This document shows, piece by piece, positions 20,401 to 28,601 of a DNA stretch of 64,000 nt (position 1 is the first letter of the stretch; every line of letters starts with the position of its first letter). Under the pieces are notes generated by a model that saw nothing but the letters and a program-made list of their open reading frames with translations, ran no database searches and was not told the DNA's origin. Position numbers and translations under genes: made by a program. The DNA comes from Psychromonas sp. 14N.309.X.WAT.B.A12 (GTDB lineage: Bacteria > Pseudomonadota > Gammaproteobacteria > Enterobacterales > Psychromonadaceae): contig NZ_JAPNXS010000002.1 in the NCBI RefSeq assembly GCF_030397575.1, forward strand, positions 1 to 64,000, read 5' to 3'.

Positions 20401-21180
20401 TTTTGTTTCAAAATCAAAGTCAGTGATTTCTGGTATAAAAGTTAAATCGTGACGAGATAACCATTGTTGTAACTCTTTTTTAAGCGCTTCAGGGTGCGCC
20501 CAATAACTATAAACGATCGCAGTTAATGGCGTGGATAATTGATAAAAATGCGCACGCCAAAAGTCATTACAGGCTTGGCTTAAAATATCCGCATCATCTT
20601 CTAATAAGGTCTGCTGGAATAAGCTTCCCGATTCGAAAGCATTTTGTTGCAATATACGCTGACAAAAACCATGGATAGTAAAAATAGACGCTTCATCCAT
20701 CTGCAATTCTGCAAAACGTAATAAACGAATATCATGCTCAAGGTTGCTACTATCATCAATTAACTGCTGACAATAGGCATCTTTACTACTACCGCGTACA
20801 AAAGCTAAACGCGTTTCACGAATACGATCCCGGATACGACTTCTTAATTCCGCCGTAGCCGCTTCTGTAAAGGTTACAACTAAAATTTTATCCACGGTTA
20901 ATGGGATTTGATGTGCAGTTTGCCCAACTAAGCTTGAATCATTAGCATCGGCCTGTGTGCCATGACCTAATAACAAACGAATAAACAAACTGGCGATAGT
21001 ATAGGTTTTCCCTGTACCGGCAGAGGCCTCTATTAAACGACGCCCGAACAACGGAAAAGTCAGCGCTTGAAGTGGCGTTACCGCAATGCCACCAACGGGT
21101 GAACTAGTACTATCCTGTAAAGACACAGGTGCTGATAGGTTATCAGCTTCAATCAATGATAATTGTGTTTCTTCTGTCAT
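17395..21180 (-). CDS. recB: Exodeoxyribonuclease V subunit beta (RecB)
   Basis: 1261 aa. N-terminal UvrD-type 3'-5' helicase with Walker A ASAGTGKT at 52-59 and DEFQDTDP, and a C-terminal RecB-family nuclease domain with the active-site motif LDYKSNYLG and a preceding LKGFIDL. Works with RecC and RecD to resect double-strand breaks, degrade linear DNA and load RecA. The ATG at 21180 follows the recC stop by 2 nt and has GGGAGAGG 7 nt upstream; an ATG six codons earlier would overlap recC. Confidence 0.96.
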   Translation of the reverse strand: MTEETQLSLIEADNLSAPVSLQDSTSSPVGGIAVTPLQALTFPLFGRRLIEASAGTGKTYTIASLFIRLLLGHGTQADANDSSLVGQTAHQIPLTVDKILVVTFTEAATAELRSRIRDRIRETRLAFVRGSSKDAYCQQLIDDSSNLEHDIRLLRFAELQMDEASIFTIHGFCQRILQQNAFESGSLFQQTLLEDDADILSQACNDFWRAHFYQLSTPLTAIVYSYWAHPEALKKELQQWLSRHDLTFIPEITDFDFETKYEQGLQAINDVKQAWNADKDDYLDIIEYSGIDKRSYSKRYLPKWFEDVCAWAASDSLDLTLPKNLLKFSQSELITKTKKGEPPTHSTFALIESLLAKDISLKNTLLIKATHWVRDNLQKTKQQHMLLGFDDLLTRLDIALQHSPEGHLGEQIKQQYPIALIDEFQDTDPVQYRIFDTIYQQADPAVDEPPEAMNSQTAFGLFMIGDPKQAIYSFRGADIFTYMKARNAVSAHYSLDNNYRSSAEMIDAVNGFFQHKIAPFIYDQDIPFHPVQAPPIKRKKLVVNNPEDDQQTALQFLHVKGALSSDAFRHESAQATVNEIKALLLLSQQNQAYLEDTEGNHHPIHANNISVLVRTGNEANIIRKALLEENINSVYLSLKESVFASILAQDLLRLLNACLHPSNERYLRSAIACKLFSLTPLEVHNTFSETARWESKIADFARYKTLWEESGILVMLQQCFHEQGISAHLLTQSQGERALTDLLHLAELLQKNSMVFEGAFALLRWFSEQISHAKSEQGEQKQRLESEKSLVQVSTLHKSKGLEYDIVFIPFSGLYREPKEYLFHDAKQRLVFDLDGSEVSKEKTEKELLAEDIRLLYVGLTRSVYRCYLGIGPYKKGRAKATPLTKSALGYLTIKAGEELQAGDDQNLVRLLQGVCQQSDNIGIRHAPDLPSETYQVATPSPDQLIAPKRFSGVIEKNWWVTSYSALSRFHTAPTLENKQTKKIPEERAELIAVSNELQLLTNEVPTKNVFGFPRGAKHGTFLHELFEEIDFQDSPSKQLTPWLEERLTVNNYEDPEEWAPIVSQWINHILAHPLAPALYPDLSLSQLSEAQKKVEMQFFIPMQPIEATSVNRLIAYYDPLSAQAGSLQFNQVQGMLKGFIDLTFEYQGQYFVLDYKSNYLGDELADYSQQAMSEAIIEHRYDFQYQLYTLALHRLLRSRLVDYDYEKHVGGVFYTFLRGMQGTKEAGVYFTKPKFELIDKLDKLLSGELTAEMLLEELSC

Positions 21181-21182
21181 GA

Positions 21183-24100
21183 TTATGCCTCTCCCCATTG
21201 TTCGTAAATTAAGTCATTTAAATTGCACAATAATGGCATAAACACTTGTAATGCAATGCTTTCAAACTGTTGCCAATGGTCTTCAATATTTTCATATACA
21301 CGGTTAATATAAGGGTCGCTCGCTTCTGAGTAGCCTCGGCTATTATTAAAGGTTTTTAGTGCTTCTTGTTGCCCTGCTGCACGCGTTTCAAAACTTAATT
21401 CATCTAATACATACACTCTCGGTTGTAATTTACACACCGCTTCACACCACTGAAATGCACTTTCAATAAAGAAAGGTAACGCTTGTTGTAAGCCTTGTTG
21501 ATATAACGCAATCAGCTCAGATAAACGTTGATGTGCATAATCCGCAGGAATCTCTTCAAAATAGTGCCCTTTGGTTTGTCCAAATAACGTCGCGTTTAAA
21601 TGTTGTCCATGGACAATGCAATAACACAAGTGCTCTACCCATAATTTAAGGAGGTCTTTGCCTTTGATATTACCCGGTTTAATGCGTACCAATCCATTTT
21701 CACAATGGTCATCCAAAGCACCGATTAAGCGTTTATCATCAAAGGGAATATCCACCGCAATCTGTTCAATATCACCAATAAAGTAACTGCTATAAATACT
21801 CGCTAAATCCACCATCACCTGTAAATCTTTATTAAAAATAAGTTTAGCAAATTCACCGACAGGTAACTTACCTTCTGCTTGTAAGCCCACATATAAAGAG
21901 GTTAAAGCTTGATCGTCCAATCCATGTTTAAACTGTTCCGCTTTTAATAAGTATTGTTGTAAATTATCTAAAGCAAAAGGCTCATCGTTTTCTTGGTTGA
22001 TATCATCCATCTCAAAATAAACATTTAAGCCTTGATTAAAGAAAGCACGACAAGGATTTTGTAAAAAACGAATTAAAGCCGTTAATTCTATTTGCTCGCT
22101 TTGTATCAAAGGTAATGGCGTAAACTGTTCATTTTCACTACTCACTGGTTTGTTGATTGCCTCCCACCAGCCTTGCTGATAAGTGACTTGTTTACCTTGA
22201 AAATATTGTTCACTGAAACTTTGCATAGGGTAATGATGAGTGAAAGCAGACAACAGGTCTTTCTCTAATTGCCCATCATCTAAAGTTGAATCCAACTGGC
22301 TAGTTAACCTAAAGCTTTGCTGAATATAATTAAGTAACTCACTGACTAATACACTGGGCATTTTTTCCCTGTTATCACTGATATCTTTACCAATGTAACT
22401 GATATAAAACTGCGATTGTGCTGATAACATTGCCTCTAAGAACAAGTAACGATCTTCATCCCTACGTGAACGGTCGCCACGTTTACGATGACCGACCATT
22501 AAATCAAAGCCCATTGGCAATAACGAACGAGGATACAAACCATCATTCATCCCCAACAAACACACCACTTTAAACGGAATAGAACGCATCGGCATTAAGG
22601 TACAGAAGTTCACCTGTCCTGCTAAAAAACGTTGGCTATTAGACTGACTTGATAAGTGATCTTGTAAATATTCAACCAACACCAATAACGATAAAGGTTG
22701 TTCAAATTTAGCTTGTTCAGTTTGCTCCACCAGCGTTTGCATTTGCTGACGAATTTGACTGAACAACACGCTGTTATCTTCATCTTCTAAATAAAAATCA
22801 TCAATCAGTTGATTGATAAACAGTTGCCAGTCCGCACAGCTTAAATCTTGTTGTAAGTTAGACTCTAAAATAATCAGCGTATCGATAAACTCAATAAATC
22901 GCCCTAGTAAATCGCCCTGAAGACCTTGCACTTCATCATAAGGCGCAATACCTTCAAACAGCTCATCACTCATGGCATAACCAAGCAGCATACGCTTCAA
23001 GCCAAACAGCCAGTTATTCTGAGTTAAAGCAGGTAATTCCCATTGTGTGGCCGACTCATTATTTAATCCCCAACGAATGCCACTTTCAGTGATCCAATGT
23101 TGTAACAGATCAAACTCAACTTGTTTAATACCAAAACGATTTAAAATCGCAGGTACCTCTAACAAGGCGAGAATATCTTCACGGGTATAACGGCTTTGGT
23201 GTAAATTCAATAACTGTAAAAAGCTCGCTAAAATAGGGTTTTCTTGTTGCGCACTCACATCAGAAATAGAGAATGGGATAGTCACACTACTGCCAGTGCG
23301 ACTAAACACTGCTTCCACATAAGGCGCATAGGCATCAATGTTAGGCACCATGACAATGATATCTTTCGGCGTTAAGCTTGGATCTTGTTCAAACATCGCC
23401 AATAAATTATCGTGCAACACCTCCACTTCACGCATCACACTGTGACACACATGCAAGCTAATCGAATTATCCTCATCCGTCACTTCAATACGCTGCGATA
23501 CATCATTTAAGGTACTTAGCGAGCTATCACTTAACTCTAAAATATCGGCTTGGATATGATGTAACAAACTATCGCGATCAATATCCACAAAGGCATCAAT
23601 CTCTTGCTGCTCTAAACTGTATAATTGGTATAAAAAGTCACGTCCCATTTTACCCATGGACGCCAATAACGGATTACCGACTTCACTTTCCACATCCCCA
23701 CTACTCGCCCAAGCTAAATGCTGCTCATCCTTCTGCCAACTCGTTGGGTTTAATGTATTCACTTCACCAGCCAGTACATTTACTTTAGGGCGAGACTGTG
23801 CAAAACGCTTCGCTAATAGTTTAGGGTCAACAATATCACCCCAATAAAAACGACACGGATTAGTTAATAGAAAGTGCACGTCACAATGCTCGCCTAAACC
23901 TTGTAAGGCCTGTAAATAAGACTCAGGTAACGAGGAAATACCAAACACAAAAATACGTTTCGGTAAGTGAGTCAATTGGTCAGTGGTTTTTGTCGCTAAC
24001 GTACTTAAAAAATCTTGGTACAAGCCTGCACGGTGATACGCCTTCCCTTGCGATTGAAAACCTTGTTTAATACTCGCCACCAATAAGCGCCAAAGCTTGG

Positions 24101-24620
24101 CCTGCCAAAGGTGTGTATTCAACCATTCAGGTTGTAAGTTTTCTAAGCTCACTTGGCTGTCTTGTAGGGTTTCCCAGTTATCAATCCACTCAGGGCGATA
24201 TACTAAATATTGGTCAAAGATATCGGCAATTTTACCGCTTAACTGAAAACGCTTACGCAGGTGCGTGTCATCCTGTAAATAATCTTTTAAGGCACTAAAG
24301 TCTTCATCTTCTAAACAGTCAGGTAATAACTTCATAATCTGCCAAGTCATCGACTGTTTATTAAAGGGGCTATTATCCGGCACATCATCTAAAACATGTT
24401 TGAATTGCTGCCAAATAAAACTCGCCGGTAATGGGAAATCAATATTCGCCGCAATACCCGTAGACTGTGCAATCTCTAACTGCAACCACTGCGCCATACC
24501 AGGGCTTTGTACTAATACCGTTTCATTTTCAAAAGGATTACTTAATGGAGATTGATTGATCAGCGCCAGCAATAGGTCTTTAAGCAAACTGATTTGATTA
24601 GAGTGATAAACTTGAAACAC
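21183..24620 (-). CDS. recC: Exodeoxyribonuclease V subunit gamma (RecC)
   Basis: About 1145 aa, a catalytically inactive helicase-like protein that splits the duplex and reads Chi. Recognised by VYHSN at the start, LVQSPGMAQWLQ, GIAANIDFPLPASFIWQ and the late segment PMRSIPFKVVCLLGMNDGLYPR. All plausible start codons are GTG; the GTG at 24620 is 8 nt from AAAAGG and gives MFQVYHSN, matching E. coli MLRVYHSN. The order is recC-recB-recD with no ptrA between recC and recB. Confidence 0.95.
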   Translation of the reverse strand: MFQVYHSNQISLLKDLLLALINQSPLSNPFENETVLVQSPGMAQWLQLEIAQSTGIAANIDFPLPASFIWQQFKHVLDDVPDNSPFNKQSMTWQIMKLLPDCLEDEDFSALKDYLQDDTHLRKRFQLSGKIADIFDQYLVYRPEWIDNWETLQDSQVSLENLQPEWLNTHLWQAKLWRLLVASIKQGFQSQGKAYHRAGLYQDFLSTLATKTTDQLTHLPKRIFVFGISSLPESYLQALQGLGEHCDVHFLLTNPCRFYWGDIVDPKLLAKRFAQSRPKVNVLAGEVNTLNPTSWQKDEQHLAWASSGDVESEVGNPLLASMGKMGRDFLYQLYSLEQQEIDAFVDIDRDSLLHHIQADILELSDSSLSTLNDVSQRIEVTDEDNSISLHVCHSVMREVEVLHDNLLAMFEQDPSLTPKDIIVMVPNIDAYAPYVEAVFSRTGSSVTIPFSISDVSAQQENPILASFLQLLNLHQSRYTREDILALLEVPAILNRFGIKQVEFDLLQHWITESGIRWGLNNESATQWELPALTQNNWLFGLKRMLLGYAMSDELFEGIAPYDEVQGLQGDLLGRFIEFIDTLIILESNLQQDLSCADWQLFINQLIDDFYLEDEDNSVLFSQIRQQMQTLVEQTEQAKFEQPLSLLVLVEYLQDHLSSQSNSQRFLAGQVNFCTLMPMRSIPFKVVCLLGMNDGLYPRSLLPMGFDLMVGHRKRGDRSRRDEDRYLFLEAMLSAQSQFYISYIGKDISDNREKMPSVLVSELLNYIQQSFRLTSQLDSTLDDGQLEKDLLSAFTHHYPMQSFSEQYFQGKQVTYQQGWWEAINKPVSSENEQFTPLPLIQSEQIELTALIRFLQNPCRAFFNQGLNVYFEMDDINQENDEPFALDNLQQYLLKAEQFKHGLDDQALTSLYVGLQAEGKLPVGEFAKLIFNKDLQVMVDLASIYSSYFIGDIEQIAVDIPFDDKRLIGALDDHCENGLVRIKPGNIKGKDLLKLWVEHLCYCIVHGQHLNATLFGQTKGHYFEEIPADYAHQRLSELIALYQQGLQQALPFFIESAFQWCEAVCKLQPRVYVLDELSFETRAAGQQEALKTFNNSRGYSEASDPYINRVYENIEDHWQQFESIALQVFMPLLCNLNDLIYEQWGEA

Positions 24621-24634
24621 ACGCACCACCTTTT

Positions 24635-25133
24635 GAGAAAGTTGTTTTTATTGGTTTTCTAAACTGAGATTTCTTAACTGGTTTTTCTTAATAAGCCTAA
24701 AATAGCATAACTATGATTAGAGTAATTAATAGAGTGATGAAAAAAGTAAATTTAATCATTGGGTTGAGGTTATAGTCAGCCTTACGAAGCCTCTACAATA
24801 TGAATTAATGCTCAATGCATTTGTAGAATAAACGAGTCTGATTCAAACCTAGTAGAAATGTGGCATTAATTAAATTCTTGAAACCCCTATTTCGAATGAA
24901 ATACCAAAAGATATGAAAATACTTTTTACGAGGTATATTTATATTAAATGTTAGCAAAATATTTATTGGTTAGTCCTTCTTATTTTTGCAAAATCATGAG
25001 TGAAAACTGTCTGATTTAGTTTTAACTCAAATTAAATCTTAATGCCAAGCCTAATAAAACGTACCGAAAGATGAAATGAACTAAAGTGGAGAGTGATAAA
25101 GTAGAATGAGGCGATATATAACTGACTGTATTG
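24635..25133. other. Intergenic region upstream of recC
   Basis: About 500 bases, AT-rich, between recC and the accessory block. It must contain the recCBD promoter, but no clear -35/-10 pair, no Chi-like array and no ORF with a credible start was found. Confidence 0.5.
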
Positions 25134-25511
25134 TTAAGCTTTAGTTACCCTATCATATATTTTTACTGTTTCTGAAAGCTCTGAATCTTTTAATGAAGTT
25201 TTTAATTTTTCAACTACACCTGGCTTAACAAGATCTGATTCAGACTGGTGACCTTGTGCCGTTAACTTTAGGGCAATAATATTAACCTTAAAACTAGTAC
25301 TCCAAAAGCTAGAGAAACCAATACCTTGAGTTTTATTACTCGAACACTGCAATAATCCTTGGCCCTCTAAAATTTGTAAGTGAGACACTAATTTATTTAA
25401 CTCAAAATCATTGGCCCTGAATCCTTTAAATTTTCCTTGATTTAAGTTGAAGGCTGGATACTAATCCTCTAGCACTAAAGAATTCTTTATATATTCGATA
25501 TTAACTCTCAT
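25134..25511 (-). pseudogene. DUF2513-like gene interrupted by an in-frame amber codon
   Basis: A strong ribosome site (TTAGGAG, 5 nt) precedes an ATG at 25511 whose frame runs 126 codons to 25134 with one interruption, TAG at 25463-25461 (codon 17). Downstream of it the translation reads as ordinary protein (YPAFNLNQGKFKG ... LVSHLQILEGQGLL ... ALKLTAQGHQSESDL ... VVEKLKTSL), resembling DUF2513 proteins by helix and LT-GH pattern; that family call is from memory and tentative. Translation could restart at a GTG at 25388, giving 84 aa without the N-terminus. Function unknown. Confidence 0.55.
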
Positions 25512-25554
25512 AAATTCTCCTAAATATAATTATAGATATAACATGGTATTAAGT

Positions 25555-26274
25555 TTACTTGCGAGAATCTTTAACAAACATAGATGATCGATCACTTCTC
25601 CATTCAAACTCAAATAACTGTGTTGCTCGAAGGAGATCGCCTAGCTTTTGATAGCCATAATTAACTGGTGAGAATGAACTACTATTAGATATGTAATTTC
25701 CTACTTTCCCCAAGTATGACCAACCATCATCTTCCGATGTTTGCTCTATTGCAGTTCTGAGTAATTTTACCAATGTTGTGTCTTGGCTTAGTAGAACACT
25801 TTCTTTTTTAGGTGTAACTGCATTATTTTTTTTAACTTCCCTAGCAAAATTTTCAGTATAGATAAATGTTGAACAAGCATCTACAAATGGTTTTGGGGTT
25901 TTCTTTTCTCCAAACCCATAAACAGGAAGCCCACTTTCTAGTAAGCGCATTACAAGAGGAGTAAAGTCACTATCACTAGTCATTAAGGCAAATCCATCAA
26001 TTGAATCGCTGTATAAAAGATCCATTGCATCAATAATCATTGCGGAATCAGTCGCATTTTTACCTGTTGTATAAGCAAACTGTTGCATCGGTCTAATTGC
26101 ATGAGGGTGTAGTTTATCTATCCATCCAGATAGAGTTGGACTATTCCAATCTCCATGAGCATGCCTAACGTTAACCATGCCAAATTTAGAAAGCTCTTCA
26201 ATAACCCCTTCTATGGCATTATGGCTTACATTATCACAATCAATAAGTAATGCTATTCTGTTTAGTTCTGCCAA
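25555..26274 (-). CDS. NYN-domain (PIN-like) protein with C-terminal LOTUS/OST-HTH domain
   Basis: 239 aa. N-terminal NYN/DUF88 domain with acidic metal-site residues at ALLIDCDN (Asp12, Asp14), NATDSAMIIDAMDLL (Asp76, Asp82) and MTSDSDFTPL (about 99-103), typical of PIN-like RNases. C-terminal residues 166-239 read as an OST-HTH/LOTUS domain (DGWSYLGKVGNYI ... NYGYQKLGDLL), an RNA-binding module. The start is TTG at 26274, with AAGGAG 6 nt upstream; a longer frame to 26397 has no ribosome site and no family match. Activity is inferred. Confidence 0.85.
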   Translation of the reverse strand: MAELNRIALLIDCDNVSHNAIEGVIEELSKFGMVNVRHAHGDWNSPTLSGWIDKLHPHAIRPMQQFAYTTGKNATDSAMIIDAMDLLYSDSIDGFALMTSDSDFTPLVMRLLESGLPVYGFGEKKTPKPFVDACSTFIYTENFAREVKKNNAVTPKKESVLLSQDTTLVKLLRTAIEQTSEDDGWSYLGKVGNYISNSSSFSPVNYGYQKLGDLLRATQLFEFEWRSDRSSMFVKDSRK

Positions 26275-26386
26275 AAAACTCTCCTTAGTATTTAGCGCCT
26301 CATTAAGAGACAAGTAAAAGTAGGTTAAAATAAACGGTGAAGTAGCAAAATCCACATTTCTGTCCTGTTTTAAACTTGTCATACGT
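26275..26386 (-). repeat. attC-like inverted repeat between ABM and NYN genes
   Basis: The gap can fold like an integron attC: TATGACAAG ... TTTAAAACAGGACAG, apical arms AAATGTGG/CCTACTTTT, then ACTTGTCTCTTAA and TGAGGCGCTAAATA. The last box resembles a R' site (GGCGTTA) with the GTT core changed to GCT. Degenerate; an inference from layout, not a proven site. Confidence 0.35.
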
Positions 26387-26668
26387 TTAGTCAACACTGC
26401 TTATTTGATAATACCTTTCTACGTCCTTAGTTATCTCACCCCATTTAGATGACTTAACTCTGGCTTGGTGATTATCAAAGGCTATTTGATTTATAAATTC
26501 TTCGTAAACATGAAATTTATGAGGATTAACATCATCTGGTGTAACTGTAAAAGTTAAGCAACCTATCTCCTTTAAAGTAAGTTTTTTATGAATAACCAGT
26601 TCACTTTTAACAATTTCAAGATCTGAAGCAGGTACAATTATAAATCCTATCAACATAATCTTCGTCAA
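26387..26668 (-). CDS. ABM-domain (antibiotic biosynthesis monooxygenase-like) protein
   Basis: 93 aa, the usual size for a stand-alone dimeric alpha/beta-barrel ABM protein. The pattern fits: GFIIVPASDLEIVKSEL, then a GCLTFTV strand, then NPHKFHVYEEFINQIAFDNHQAR and a C-terminal WGEITKDVERYYQI. Related proteins include quinol monooxygenases and heme-binding members; the substrate cannot be told. The start is TTG at 26668, with AGGAG 7 nt upstream. Flanked by two attC-like gaps. Confidence 0.75.
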   Translation of the reverse strand: MTKIMLIGFIIVPASDLEIVKSELVIHKKLTLKEIGCLTFTVTPDDVNPHKFHVYEEFINQIAFDNHQARVKSSKWGEITKDVERYYQISSVD

Positions 26669-26683
26669 TACTGAACTCCTAAA

Positions 26684-26760
26684 ACATAAAATGCCTCGCT
26701 CACGGTAAATTATGAGCGCAGAAAGTAATTTATCCGCGTGAATTACTTTGTTATAACGCA
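26684..26760 (-). repeat. attC-like inverted repeat between HerA and ABM genes
   Basis: On the minus strand GCGTTATAACAAAG begins the gap and GGCATTTTATG ends it. Inner arms TCACG-c-GG-a-TAAA and TTTACCCGTGA-type (TTTACCGTGA) pair with two unpaired bases on the first arm, as in attC sites with extrahelical bases. The same stretch also forms two simpler hairpins (AAAGTAATT/AATTACTTT and CGCTCA/TGAGCG), either of which could be a terminator for HerA. Confidence 0.4.
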
Positions 26761-26763
26761 CTT

Positions 26764-28599
26764 CTAACTACACATTCTCTCTGATATTTCTTTCAATTTA
26801 TCTATATCCAGGCGATCACTCGCCCACCCCTCAGCAAATGGTATCGTATTTGATTTCGGTAATTGGTTTTCTTTTAGATCTCTTATTCTGACCCTAGAAG
26901 GTAGAGCAGCGCCTTCACCAACAAAAATTGCTTCTTGCTGAGATAAAATCGGTAACGCACCTACCATTCCAGACAATCCATCTGGTAAAAATCGTGCGAC
27001 ATGTTGTTGATCAGCTGAATTTGTAAGTCTTAATACAACCCAAGTACCACACTGAGAAATAACTGTACTGTCTACATCGGCTGGCCGCTGACTTACCAGC
27101 ATCAAGCCAATTCCGTATTTTCGGCCCTCTCTTGCTATACGTCTTATTGCCCCCTGAGCAGCTGCGTACTGGGCCTCCCCATGATCTGGAACATATCTAT
27201 GTGCTTCTTCACAAACCAGTAGAATAGGATCTTTCTCTTTCTCTTCTTGAGTCTGGAATACTTTATACTGAAAAAGTAACCTAGCTATTAGTGCAGTCAG
27301 TGGGCCTGCGACTTCATTTGGCAAGCCTGAGATATCAATAATCCTAATATCTTTACCTACCTGACTAGGCGCACCAATAAATTGATTCAAGACTTGGTGT
27401 AGCTTTATTTGTTCCTCGTTATCAACCCAGCACCTCATCATAAATGACAGTCTAGTATCTCTTCTCAGAACTTTTAATTTATCTAAAACAGAAGGTACTG
27501 GTGACTTAGCTAATTCAGAGTTGGTCATACTTTCATGGTTATTACGGTTTATCCTACCGCCCTGAATGTACCTAACATGACTTTCAAACTCACCTAAGCA
27601 AAATGGTCTAGGTTTATCACGGTCAAATTCCAGAATGTTTGAAGTATCTTTGCCATCGCACAAATCTGGATCATCAAAATTTTCTAAATGGTTGAGGGCC
27701 TCTGTACCAAATTCTCTCGGGCAAGGTTTGACAATTCCAGCGGCAACCATTCTTGCATGGGCAAGTGCTTTTTGAACTACATTGTTTTGACTAGTAGCGC
27801 TTCTTTCCGTTTTACCGATAACTAGGTTTGTGAACTCATCACTAGACATTAACCAATACGGTAGTTTTATCTCTTCTTGGCCATCGTCGCCTGCTGCGAT
27901 GTCATATGCTCGGTACTGTATCGCTCTATCTTTAAAGGCTATACCATACTCGCCGTGAGGATCAACAACCACTATCTGAGGAGACAGCTCTTTCTCATTA
28001 TTTTTATGCGATAGTACGCTATGAATGATCGCAGCAACGGTACCTGACTTACCAGAACCTGTAGAACCAAGAACCGCACAATGCATACCAAACATTTTAT
28101 TAATGTTAGCCCTACAGGCTGTAGATTCAGAAGCACTGTAAACGGCAAAGGGGACTAATGGATCCACCCCATCATCTCTTGTACCTTCAGCGGAACGGTA
28201 GACAAAAGAAATTTCCTCGTTAGTTAGAAGAAATACACCTTGCTGGGGTAATGGGTAGGTTTTAATACCACGCTTGAAAGCCAAAGTTGATTTTGTATTA
28301 TTCCAACTGCCTTCAGCTAGCAGTTGGACTTCCATTACACGCTGATCTGAATCAGCAGTTACAGGCATACCAGCTTCAATTAACTCTTCTGATCGCATTC
28401 TGAGCATTGTCACCAAGCCAAAAATTATTTTGCGGCCATAGTGAATCTTAACCATGCTACCTATTTGACCGATAGGGTAAACGCGACCATTGAAAGTCCT
28501 AGACAGCTCAGAAATTTTATCAGAGATCTCTACCTTAATATTAGTTCCAGATACTTCAACAACCTGTCCAATCTTTAACTCTTCTTCCGATGTAAACAT
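26764..28599 (-). CDS. HerA-type hexameric ATPase/translocase of a SIR2-HerA defence pair
   Basis: 611 aa. N-terminal HAS-like beta-barrel, then a FtsK/HerA ATPase core with Walker A GSTGSGKS at 178-185, VVDPHGEYG, Walker B LLVCEEAHRYVP at 460-471, a basic RRIAREGRK helix and SQRPAD at 503-508. HerA proteins form hexameric rings; in SIR2-HerA systems the ring assembles with SIR2 subunits. The start at 28599 has GAGG 7 nt upstream and follows the SIR2 stop by 2 nt; an open frame to 28656 would overlap the SIR2 gene by 55 nt. Confidence 0.9.
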   Translation of the reverse strand: MFTSEEELKIGQVVEVSGTNIKVEISDKISELSRTFNGRVYPIGQIGSMVKIHYGRKIIFGLVTMLRMRSEELIEAGMPVTADSDQRVMEVQLLAEGSWNNTKSTLAFKRGIKTYPLPQQGVFLLTNEEISFVYRSAEGTRDDGVDPLVPFAVYSASESTACRANINKMFGMHCAVLGSTGSGKSGTVAAIIHSVLSHKNNEKELSPQIVVVDPHGEYGIAFKDRAIQYRAYDIAAGDDGQEEIKLPYWLMSSDEFTNLVIGKTERSATSQNNVVQKALAHARMVAAGIVKPCPREFGTEALNHLENFDDPDLCDGKDTSNILEFDRDKPRPFCLGEFESHVRYIQGGRINRNNHESMTNSELAKSPVPSVLDKLKVLRRDTRLSFMMRCWVDNEEQIKLHQVLNQFIGAPSQVGKDIRIIDISGLPNEVAGPLTALIARLLFQYKVFQTQEEKEKDPILLVCEEAHRYVPDHGEAQYAAAQGAIRRIAREGRKYGIGLMLVSQRPADVDSTVISQCGTWVVLRLTNSADQQHVARFLPDGLSGMVGALPILSQQEAIFVGEGAALPSRVRIRDLKENQLPKSNTIPFAEGWASDRLDIDKLKEISERMCS

Positions 28600-28601
28600 A
28601 A

